Positions 52,101 to 59,334 of a stretch of DNA of 64,000 nucleotides are shown here, piece by piece. The notes under the pieces are model-generated. The model did not search any database, was not told where the DNA came from, and saw nothing but the letters and a program-made list of their open reading frames with translations. The stretch is from Actinosynnema sp. ALI-1.44 (GTDB taxonomy: Bacteria > Actinomycetota > Actinomycetes > Mycobacteriales > Pseudonocardiaceae), in contig NZ_MTQO01000048.1 of NCBI RefSeq assembly GCF_001984155.1, positions 124,001 to 188,000 of the forward strand, written 5' to 3'. Made by a program: the position numbers and the translations under genes. The stretch's first letter is position 1. Each line of letters begins with the position of its first letter.

Positions 52101-55100
52101 TCGGCTTGAGCGACTCGGTTTTCGTCCAGGTCGCGCCGTCGTTGCGGACGCCGTAGCCGAACCGGCTGGTCGGTCCCTGACCGGACGCCTTCGACCGGCC
52201 GGGCGCCCACACCGCCGTGACACGGCCCAGCGCGTCGTACGTCGTGTCCGTCCGGCTGGAGTTCGAGTCCTCGACCGACGTCACGGAACCGTAGGCGGGA
52301 TGGATCGTCGAGGTCGTCACGTGGCCGAGCGCGTTTGTCTCCTTCGACGCCGTGACAAGGCCGTTCACCTGCGTGTACGCCTTGCTGGTCTTGCGGTCCA
52401 TCGCGTCGAAGGTGTCCACCGCACGGCCATAGCTGTCGTAGGTCGTGCGTTTGGTGGTGACGAGCTGCGGTGTCCCGTTGTGCGCCGCCAACTCGTCCAC
52501 CTTGGTCACGTTGCCTTTGGTGGCCTGACCGATCGACAGGCCGTCGTAGTACGACTGGGTGTCCGAGATCGCGTCACGCGGGTACGTCGCCGTGGCACCG
52601 CAGGCCACGCCGACTTCAGTGATCCTGCTGGGCAGGGACAACAACCAGGCACCGACGTTCATGACATACGTGGTGGTCACGCACTGGTCGTCGTTGGGGT
52701 CGGCCATGTCACCCAGATCGCTGACGGTGAGCGGTTGCCCCACGCCGTCGTAGGTTGTGTGCGTCTCGGTCCTGCGCTGTCCACCACCGGCCAACGCGGT
52801 CCGGCCGAACGTGTCGCCGATCTTCACGATGTGCGACTTCAGGTTGAGGTGCGTACCGGTGTTCTTGACCCATGGCGTGCTGATGGTGCCCTTGACCTCT
52901 GGCCCGCCGGCGCCGTCGTACGTGATCTCCTCGCGCATGAAGCCCGCCAGCTGCGGGTCGTCGGCGATCCCGTCGACCTTCTCGGACTTGGGGCCGCCCG
53001 CATTGCGCTTGTCGCCGTTCATGCCCCGGAAGTACCGGTAGGTGTTCACCGACTCGATGTTGTTGCCCGGGTTGGGCGCATCGCCCTTGCGGACGGTGAC
53101 CTTGGCGTAGCCACGCCAGTCGCTCCAGGTCCGGAACTTCGGGTCGACCAACGGGTCGTCGCGGTACGCCCACGCCGCGCCGTCGTGGTAGTCGTAGCTG
53201 GTGAACTGGGTCGGCCCACCGCCGACGCGGTCGACAAGGGCGACTGTCGACACCACTCGCTTGTGGAACCAGTCGTCGAACGGCTCGGACTTGTCCGGTG
53301 CCCAGCGGACCGGGAAGCACCGCAACGTGTTGGTGTCCACCGGAGGGAAGGCATTCGGCGCGCAGTCGAGTTCCTTGTAGTTCACCACGACCTGGCCACC
53401 GGACTCGGTGTTGATGTGGTGGATGCGGTTCTTGTTGCCCGGCGGCAGGCCGTCCTCGCGGGCGTCGACGCGGTTGCCCTTGTGGTTCGGGTCCTCCACG
53501 AACGTCACCGACGGCAGCGCGACGTCGTCACCGATCAGACCGGTGTGCCCGATTGCCTTGAGCCACAACGCCGGGCTGGTGTTGTCCCCCGGCAACGGGA
53601 AGCCCTGGTCGAACGTCCAGCGCTCCACGTCGTCGTACCCGTTGGCGGCCTTGATCTTGGTGGTGACCGCGGTCAGGCGTTTGGTGGCCCAGAACGTCGG
53701 TGCCCACAGCTGCCCGCACGTCGCGGTCGAGCAGTCACGGTCCCACGGCACGTCCGGCCAGTTCGCCGGTGTCTTGGCCGTGCAGGCCGGGCCGTTGAGG
53801 CACCGGTCGGACAGGGTGAACTCGACCTTCGCCGGTGCTTCGCCGCCCACCCCGTGCACGGTGCCGTACTCGATCGTGCGCAGGTTGCCGCTGCGGGTGT
53901 AGGACTCCACGAACTTGCCGAGGTTGCGGCCGTACTTGTTGACCTCCACGTCGTACGTGTAGATCATCGTGTTGCCCTGCCGGTCCTTGACGTAGTCCAG
54001 GTTCCAGCGATATGCCTGCGTCTTGCAGAACGAGGCGTCGTAGGTGGACTGGTTGCACGGTTCACCCGGGTTGTTGCCCGCCACCGGCACTGTCCACACC
54101 GAATTGGTGTCGCCACGACCGGGGATCTTGTGCAGGCCGAAGGTGTACTGCGTGCCGTCGGTCGTCGTCATCCGCCAGTACTCGCGGTTGTCGTCGCCGT
54201 TGTCCGAACCCTCGGCGCCCCAGAACTGCTCGATCCGGCTGCCGTCGTCGTTCTTCAGCCGCCAGAACCGGGTCCCGGCTTCCTTGACCAACGCGCCGCT
54301 GTGCCCCTCCATGGACAGCGTGGCGTTCTCGGTGGCCCAGCACAGGTCGCCGGTCTTGGCGCTGCCCTGGTTGCCGGGATCCTCGGCGCACGCCTTGTAG
54401 CCGCGCTCGATGAAACCGGACGACGACATGGTCCAGCCTTCGCCAAGCGACGACGTCTGGTTGTTCGTCGTGGCGACCCGGCCGTCGACCGAGCCGGAGT
54501 CGTACGACGCCTTCAGCGCGGGCACGAGATCACCCGGGACCGGTGGCACGCGCATCGGGTAGTTCCAGCTGAACGAGCCGTTCTGCTGGGAGACCTGCCA
54601 TTCCGCGCTCGGCGACAGCGACGTCGCCTTGTAGTCGCCTGTCGCGCCTTCCGGGGCGGCGGCCACGGCGAACGTCGTCGCCTGGTCCGTCGCGGGAACC
54701 TCCGCGGACAGCACACCGGCTTTGTGGTTGTTGTGCGTCTTGCCGACCGCCGGGGCACCGTTGAGCGGGACCAACCGCAGCCGGGATGCCCAGTCACCGC
54801 CGTAGGCGTGCCGGAAACCGTTGTAGTCGACGGAAAGCGACACGGGCGCAGCTGATCTGGCCCCGTCCGTGCGGGCCAGGCGGACCACCAGTCCGGCGAT
54901 TCCGGCCTTGGCGGACTCGTCCTGACCGAGGACTTCGACACGCACCTTGGCGGCTTCCGCGCCCGCCACCTTGACGGGCAGCCCGCCCGCCTGCACGGCC
55001 TGAGCCGCGCGGTTCAGCGTGACTTCGGCCGACCCCACCGACGGCCAGGTCACGCGGGGTGGTGTGCGCAGCTCCTCAGCGGTGCTGACCGAGAGCGGCT

Positions 55101-55248
55101 TGACGTCGACCGGTTTCCCGGGCACCGATGTCAGCCGTTGCGCCTTCTTGGGTTCCAACGGGGCAGCGAACGCCGAAGGCGTGCCCACCACCAGGGTGGT
55201 CATCAGCGCGATGCTGGTGACCACCGCGCCGGATCTCTTCCGGATCAT
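49186..55248 (-). CDS. Giant secreted RHS/YD-repeat protein with unrecognised C-terminal domain
   Basis: A 2020-residue secreted protein. Its signal peptide ends near SAFA, a SpvB/TcdB-like N-terminal region follows (GSFSWNYPMRVPPVPGDLVP, then SLGEGWTMSSSGFIERGYK), and then a long array of YD repeats (for example TYDAAGRKVSTADPDKGSAT-like units). The RHS core GRFLSVDPLLNDASPQSLDAY and SRNNPSTFSDPSGE ends near residue 1760. The last 260 residues vary as in polymorphic toxins: a basic helical segment, then a Gly-rich beta segment (IKIGVQFGFGIAADL, GEVGVHAKVGPGVDFGYES). ATG 55248 has GGAGGGAAA upstream and overlaps the LamG gene stop. No immunity gene is evident. Confidence 0.88.
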   Translation of the reverse strand: MIRKRSGAVVTSIALMTTLVVGTPSAFAAPLEPKKAQRLTSVPGKPVDVKPLSVSTAEELRTPPRVTWPSVGSAEVTLNRAAQAVQAGGLPVKVAGAEAAKVRVEVLGQDESAKAGIAGLVVRLARTDGARSAAPVSLSVDYNGFRHAYGGDWASRLRLVPLNGAPAVGKTHNNHKAGVLSAEVPATDQATTFAVAAAPEGATGDYKATSLSPSAEWQVSQQNGSFSWNYPMRVPPVPGDLVPALKASYDSGSVDGRVATTNNQTSSLGEGWTMSSSGFIERGYKACAEDPGNQGSAKTGDLCWATENATLSMEGHSGALVKEAGTRFWRLKNDDGSRIEQFWGAEGSDNGDDNREYWRMTTTDGTQYTFGLHKIPGRGDTNSVWTVPVAGNNPGEPCNQSTYDASFCKTQAYRWNLDYVKDRQGNTMIYTYDVEVNKYGRNLGKFVESYTRSGNLRTIEYGTVHGVGGEAPAKVEFTLSDRCLNGPACTAKTPANWPDVPWDRDCSTATCGQLWAPTFWATKRLTAVTTKIKAANGYDDVERWTFDQGFPLPGDNTSPALWLKAIGHTGLIGDDVALPSVTFVEDPNHKGNRVDAREDGLPPGNKNRIHHINTESGGQVVVNYKELDCAPNAFPPVDTNTLRCFPVRWAPDKSEPFDDWFHKRVVSTVALVDRVGGGPTQFTSYDYHDGAAWAYRDDPLVDPKFRTWSDWRGYAKVTVRKGDAPNPGNNIESVNTYRYFRGMNGDKRNAGGPKSEKVDGIADDPQLAGFMREEITYDGAGGPEVKGTISTPWVKNTGTHLNLKSHIVKIGDTFGRTALAGGGQRRTETHTTYDGVGQPLTVSDLGDMADPNDDQCVTTTYVMNVGAWLLSLPSRITEVGVACGATATYPRDAISDTQSYYDGLSIGQATKGNVTKVDELAAHNGTPQLVTTKRTTYDSYGRAVDTFDAMDRKTSKAYTQVNGLVTASKETNALGHVTTSTIHPAYGSVTSVEDSNSSRTDTTYDALGRVTAVWAPGRSKASGQGPTSRFGYGVRNDGATWTKTESLKPNSNYLTSYQLFDGFMRERQTQAPSPQGGRVLTDKVYDTRGLVAATNAPYFNDSQPGTTLFAPQDNQIPNQTVISYDGAERKVKETYEKHNDKQWSTLTEYFGDRVKVTPPAGGTPTETYTNARGLDTEVRQFADGGVVTTKRSYTKAGELAKITDAVGNVWTNDYDAAGRKVSTADPDKGSATMTYNALGEVVTTKDARGQVTWRAYDALGRQTELRKDSATGELLASWTYDTIKEGQLTSTTRYVGGKAYVSTTDSYDAAYRPLQISVTVPDTEGPLQGTYKTNTTYLADGSVGSVALPALGTAMPSETVVYTYDAFGLPKATKANNVPVVSATTYTALGEVTQIQQGPDGKRAWQTVYYEEGTRRLSDSLVERETATDVQADQTNYSYDPIGNVKKIETKTAGSSLDRQCMAYDGMRRLRDAWTSTSDCAAAGAAVGGPAPYWNSYQPDMVGRRVSQTQHGINGAPDTTTTTTYPQAGQPQPHAPATVSVSGPALRTTAAAGEFDYDKAGNTVSKPNAAGAQQYTWDAEGQLASVNANGVLTEYVNTPDNTRLLAKQPGSATLYLPSGELKLDKATNKLTGTRYYLHGDSLVAAKTGGSLSYLTGDRQGTGTLSVNANTLATTKRRFDPFGVARGPAPESWPSTQGFVGGTADPATGLTRLGVRDYDPALGRFLSVDPLLNDASPQSLDAYVYSRNNPSTFSDPSGEMDWEEQKAMQALKLDSQGRHEDAANVRRQIDQKRNGIVTGNKEENPRRGTTITNQKRKEAKHRQQMYDWRREQARKRERARVVAREVNKLAKRHVMDEQDDRWTSILTDGIGSGSVCGSFSMAAGEVGVSREECVNFDNVGITYSAQIKIGVQFGFGIAADLTSKVNADKADQVASGITLSGEVGVHAKVGPGVDFGYESEKNLINGGVSDSIAGSAGWGAELSLAAGWLNGGVNTGYIIRWDPVRKPTSNGPNANCHPTLC

Positions 55249-58200
55249 TTTCCCTCCATGTTCGGCATGACATAACCGAGGCTGCGGTCGAGTACGCCGC
55301 CCTCGCAGCCCGGGTCCACCGATTCGAACAACTCGTTGCTGCCAGTGGCCTTGCACCGCACCAACTCCACGGTCGCCGCACCGGCCGGGGCGTCCCAGAC
55401 GAACGCCACCCAGCTGACGAGCTGTTTGCCCTCACAGGCGCCGTCCGGCGTGAGGAAGTAGTCCTTGCCCGAACGGCACGAGAACAAGTTGCGCGTCCCA
55501 GGCGCCTCTTTCTGGGCCACGATGCCCAGTGCGGCCTCGGCGCGGTATTCGCCGGACGTCAAGTGCGTCGCGGTGCGCAACTCGCCGGTGGTGTCCTGTT
55601 GCCGGTGACGCGTCAGGTACATCCGGGCCACGGAATGCCCCAGTTGCGCCTGCACGGTGTTGCCTTCGCAGTCCGCGTGCGGGGAAACGAACATCTCGCC
55701 ACCGAACTTGTTGGCACAGCTCCACAACGTCAGCACGGGCACATCCGCCGGCACCTCGCTGTAGACCCGGCCCAGCTCACCGAGCACGCGTTTGCCGTCG
55801 CAGGCGGCGTCGACCGAGGTGAACTCGTCCGCCCCGGACAGGCACGAGTACAACATCCTCGTGTTCGGCGCGTCCGCGGGCGCGGGGAAGCCCAACGGGG
55901 ACTCGAAGTGGTAGCCGCGCGGCGCGGTGTCGTTGCTCATCGCGTGTTCCGCACCGTGCGTGACCCACCGGCTGAACTGTCCCTTGTAGAGCGTCGGGGC
56001 CGGTGGCCTCGGGTCGCGGGCGTCGTCGGAGATCTGGTCCTCGGTGCGGACCCCGGTGAAGATCCGGACGTGGTCGATCTGGCCACCCCAGAACCGGGCG
56101 GCCGCGCCGGTGTGCTTGCCGCGGCCGACCACCACGTTGCCCGGTGACTCGGGGATCACCGTGCCCGCGGGGATCGGCGTCGCCGCGACCAGGATGCTGT
56201 TGACGTACAACCGGACTTCCCGGTCGGCCTGGTCGTAGACGCCGGTGAGCTGCACCCATTCGCCGACCGCGGCCGGTTCGGCCGAGTTCGCGACGATGTA
56301 GGCGGGCTGGTCCGCGTCCTTGGGCGACAGCCCGAACGACCACCCCTTGGTGTCCGGGCGGTAGCGCAGCGCCCAGCCCGATCCCCTCGGTGCGTCCTGG
56401 CTGACCGCTGTCTGCCAGTCAGCGTTGGCCGAACCGAGCCGGACGTGTGCGGCGACCGTGATGCTGTTGTCCGTACGCAGGTGCACGCCGGTCTCGACCT
56501 GGCCGGTCTGCCCGTCCAACTGGACGCCGCCGCCTCCCGCCGCGGAGATGTCCGTCCACGACGCGCCGCCCTTCAGGGTGCCGGGCCTGCGGTTGCCGGA
56601 GACGTCCGCCGCGGCGGTCCCGGTTTTCTCGTTGAACTGCCAGAACGCCTCGTCCACGGTGGGCACTGTCGCCAGGTCGTGCATCTCCCGTGCGGACAGC
56701 ATCCGGTCGTAGATCCGCACCTCGTCGATGGCGCCGCGGAAGAAGTCGACCTTGTTGCGGGACGCCAGCGCCCGGCCGATCTGCGTCGGCCCCGCGGCGT
56801 GCCAGGGGTTCGCGTTCTTCGTGGCCTGCGCCTGCTTGACGCCGTCGACGAACAGCGACATCGTGTTTGTCGCCTTGTCGAACACGCCCGCGAGATGCGT
56901 CCACCGACCGGCCACCGCGGCCGAATCCGACACGACGGTCAACCTCGCGGTGTCCGCGTCCGCCCCGACCATCATGAACTGCCACTTGTGGGCGTCCGGA
57001 CTCAACTGCAGGAAGAACCCGCTCATCACGTTGCCGTCCTGGCTCACGGCCGTGCGCCAGACGTTGTTCTCCAACAGATCCGGCCGGACCCACGCGGCGA
57101 CGGTGAACGTGTTGTCGGTGCGCACGGACGGGCCGGTGGTGCTCAACCAGCCCCTGCCGTCGAGCCACACCGCGTCGTCCAACCGGCCGTTCGTCCAGGT
57201 TCCCGGAGTCGTGCCCGCGGTGGCCGGGGTGAGCGTGCCGTGGTTGTCCTTTCCGGACCCGTCGATCGCGGTGGTCGCACCCGGCGCGTTGTCCAGCCGC
57301 CACACGCCGACCGGCGGCGTACCGATGCCGGCGCGGAAGTGGTAGCGCTTCAGGGGCCCGGGGTTGCCCGCGTGGTCGACGCTGCGGGCGTAGAAGTCCG
57401 TCCACGCGTCGGTCGGTGGTGTGATCAAGGCTTCCGCGGTGCCGTCAGCCTTGGCCGCGGCCCATCGCTTCGGGTTGTCGTGCAGGTCGTACTCGTACCC
57501 GGCGATGTCCTTGTCCCTGGCGTCGCCGGGGCTCAGCAGGAACTTGCCTGTCCGGCCGATCCCGCCGCCGACCCCGTTCTCCGGGTAGTCCGAGGAGGAC
57601 ACCACGGGCTCCGCGTACGGCTTCGTCGTGTCGATGGTCGCGTCACACCAGTTCGACCACGGGCTGACGTCGATGCCGTCGGTGGTCTGCGCCCGCCACG
57701 ACAGCGTCTCGCCCTCCTTGAACGTGTCCTTGGGGAGGGTGATGCGGAAGTCCGTGTTCACGGTCTGCGGGAGCGTGGTCGTCGATCCCCGTTTGGCGCC
57801 GCCCTTGAGGTACCACTCGAACGTCACCCGGACGCTGCCGCCGTCCGGATCGGACGGTCGCGCCTTGAGCACCGGAGCGTTGTTGAAGATGTACGCCTGC
57901 GCGGGCACGACCGTGCAGTCCTTGCCATCCGTCGACTTGTACAGCGGCGCGCCGGGATAGCTGTTGTAGTTGACGACGAGCGACGGGTTCGGGTCGAACT
58001 TCTTCCACCCCGTCGAGCTGCCCTCGTCGATGGCCTTGAGCATCAGGGTCGTCGTCGGCGTTGACTGCTTCACCGAGTTGTTCACCGCGCCGAGCACGTT
58101 GAACCCGACGTTCTTGTCCGGGCAGCCCGGTCCCCACCCGTTGGCCACGTTGACCCTGCCGAGCTCCTGGCCGGTCCACGGTGGGTTGTCCCATGTGGTG

Positions 58201-59243
58201 CCCGGCGTGATCGCCCCGGTCTCGTGCAGGCCGAGCCAGGACGGCGTGCAGCTGTCCGCCCAGTTCTCGAAGATGTTGAACTCGGCCGACCGGATGTGCT
58301 TGCCGAACAGCCCGGCGACGTCGAACTGGAAGTAGCTGCGGACCAGTACGTCCGGGTCTTCCTTCGTGGTGAACCCGACCTTGGCGAAGGGGCTGCCGTC
58401 GCCCCACCAGTACGACTGGGTGCGCAGCCTCGACGGGACGCCGTAGACCATCGCCCAAGCGGCCCTGCCGGCGCTCCACTCCGGGTCGATCTCCACCGGG
58501 TACTGGGTGTTCGGGTCGGTGAGCAGGCCCTGGTCGGGGGTCAGCGAGACCTCACCGGCGCCGACCCCCATCGACACCGGGACGACCTTGCGGGTCGCGT
58601 CCCACATGATCGGTTTGCCGGAGCGGAACACCTGGTGGCCCTGGCCGTCCTCGGCCGTCGTGGTGCCGTCCTGGTGCTGTTTGACAGTCACGCCGTCGGT
58701 GCGCATGCCGAACGTGAGCTTGCGCAACTCGGGGTTGGCCGCCGCGGCGCGGTCCTTGACCACCAGCAGCTTGGCGTAGCCCTGCGGCAGGGCACGCAGC
58801 TTCAGGTCGACGCCGGGCAGGACCTCGCGGTAGGTCGCGGTGTTCCCGGCGAGCTCAGGCTTGGGCAGCCGGTGCCGCCAGGTCAGCTCGACCCGGTTGG
58901 TTCCTTCGGCGACCCGGACGAGCGGCCCGTCCCCACCCGCGGAGAACGCCTGGTCCACCGCTCCGGTGGTGGCTTCGACGGTACCCTTGGCGGTGAAGCG
59001 CAGGGTGGTGTCGATCGGAGCCCATCCACCGTCCTTGCGGCCGCGAACCGGCATCGGGTGCGTCTGCATGGTGTAGGTGCCGTCGGGCTCGGCGAAGACC
59101 TGCGTGGTCGCCGTGGTGAGGTTCGGCATTTCCACCCGCTGCGCTGCCGCCCGCGTCGCCCGTTGCGCTGCCTGGGCGACGGGCAATCCGCTGACCAGGA
59201 CCATCAGGGCACAGGCCAGCGCCCCGGTTCTCATTCCGACCAT
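55245..59243 (-). CDS. Secreted LamG-domain protein with C-terminal Cys repeats
   Basis: A 1332-residue secreted protein. A signal peptide of about 26 residues is followed by a DNRLRE-like adhesion or toxin-delivery region (SYFQFDVAGLFGKHIRSAEF). Two LamG/concanavalin-like domains follow near residues 645-840 (GVWRLDNAPGATTAIDGSGK) and 865-1085 (FWQFNEKTGTAAADVSGNRR). The last 200 residues hold four repeats with a paired Cys pattern (LYSCLSGADEF...ACDG, LWSCANKFGGEM...DCEG, LFSCRSGKDYF...ACEG, LVRCKATGSNEL...GCEG). It overlaps the RHS gene (ATGA), so the two are made together and may form a surface complex. Confidence 0.82.
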   Translation of the reverse strand: MVGMRTGALACALMVLVSGLPVAQAAQRATRAAAQRVEMPNLTTATTQVFAEPDGTYTMQTHPMPVRGRKDGGWAPIDTTLRFTAKGTVEATTGAVDQAFSAGGDGPLVRVAEGTNRVELTWRHRLPKPELAGNTATYREVLPGVDLKLRALPQGYAKLLVVKDRAAAANPELRKLTFGMRTDGVTVKQHQDGTTTAEDGQGHQVFRSGKPIMWDATRKVVPVSMGVGAGEVSLTPDQGLLTDPNTQYPVEIDPEWSAGRAAWAMVYGVPSRLRTQSYWWGDGSPFAKVGFTTKEDPDVLVRSYFQFDVAGLFGKHIRSAEFNIFENWADSCTPSWLGLHETGAITPGTTWDNPPWTGQELGRVNVANGWGPGCPDKNVGFNVLGAVNNSVKQSTPTTTLMLKAIDEGSSTGWKKFDPNPSLVVNYNSYPGAPLYKSTDGKDCTVVPAQAYIFNNAPVLKARPSDPDGGSVRVTFEWYLKGGAKRGSTTTLPQTVNTDFRITLPKDTFKEGETLSWRAQTTDGIDVSPWSNWCDATIDTTKPYAEPVVSSSDYPENGVGGGIGRTGKFLLSPGDARDKDIAGYEYDLHDNPKRWAAAKADGTAEALITPPTDAWTDFYARSVDHAGNPGPLKRYHFRAGIGTPPVGVWRLDNAPGATTAIDGSGKDNHGTLTPATAGTTPGTWTNGRLDDAVWLDGRGWLSTTGPSVRTDNTFTVAAWVRPDLLENNVWRTAVSQDGNVMSGFFLQLSPDAHKWQFMMVGADADTARLTVVSDSAAVAGRWTHLAGVFDKATNTMSLFVDGVKQAQATKNANPWHAAGPTQIGRALASRNKVDFFRGAIDEVRIYDRMLSAREMHDLATVPTVDEAFWQFNEKTGTAAADVSGNRRPGTLKGGASWTDISAAGGGGVQLDGQTGQVETGVHLRTDNSITVAAHVRLGSANADWQTAVSQDAPRGSGWALRYRPDTKGWSFGLSPKDADQPAYIVANSAEPAAVGEWVQLTGVYDQADREVRLYVNSILVAATPIPAGTVIPESPGNVVVGRGKHTGAAARFWGGQIDHVRIFTGVRTEDQISDDARDPRPPAPTLYKGQFSRWVTHGAEHAMSNDTAPRGYHFESPLGFPAPADAPNTRMLYSCLSGADEFTSVDAACDGKRVLGELGRVYSEVPADVPVLTLWSCANKFGGEMFVSPHADCEGNTVQAQLGHSVARMYLTRHRQQDTTGELRTATHLTSGEYRAEAALGIVAQKEAPGTRNLFSCRSGKDYFLTPDGACEGKQLVSWVAFVWDAPAGAATVELVRCKATGSNELFESVDPGCEGGVLDRSLGYVMPNMEGK

Positions 59244-59300
59244 GTGAGAACCCTGTGATGTCGATCTTGAGAAAATGTTGAACGGCCGGCGACCGGCTGA

Positions 59301-59319
59301 TTCGATGCGTGTCATCGAA
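59301..59319. promoter_or_regulatory. Inverted repeat before the SARP gene
   Basis: TTCGATG-CGTGT-CATCGAA, perfect 7-base arms, ends 15 bases before GTG 59335 and abuts its GGGGAGG ribosome binding site. It lies in the 91-base divergent region between the SARP gene and the LamG-RHS operon, so it may control either or both. Confidence 0.65.
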
Positions 59320-59334
59320 CGGAGGGGAGGAAAC

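Noticed and set aside
50647-54855. 1402-codon open frame antisense to the RHS gene
   Set aside because: It mirrors the codon bias of the RHS gene on the other strand; the translation is Arg/Val/Asp-rich with no recognisable domain, signal or ribosome binding site.
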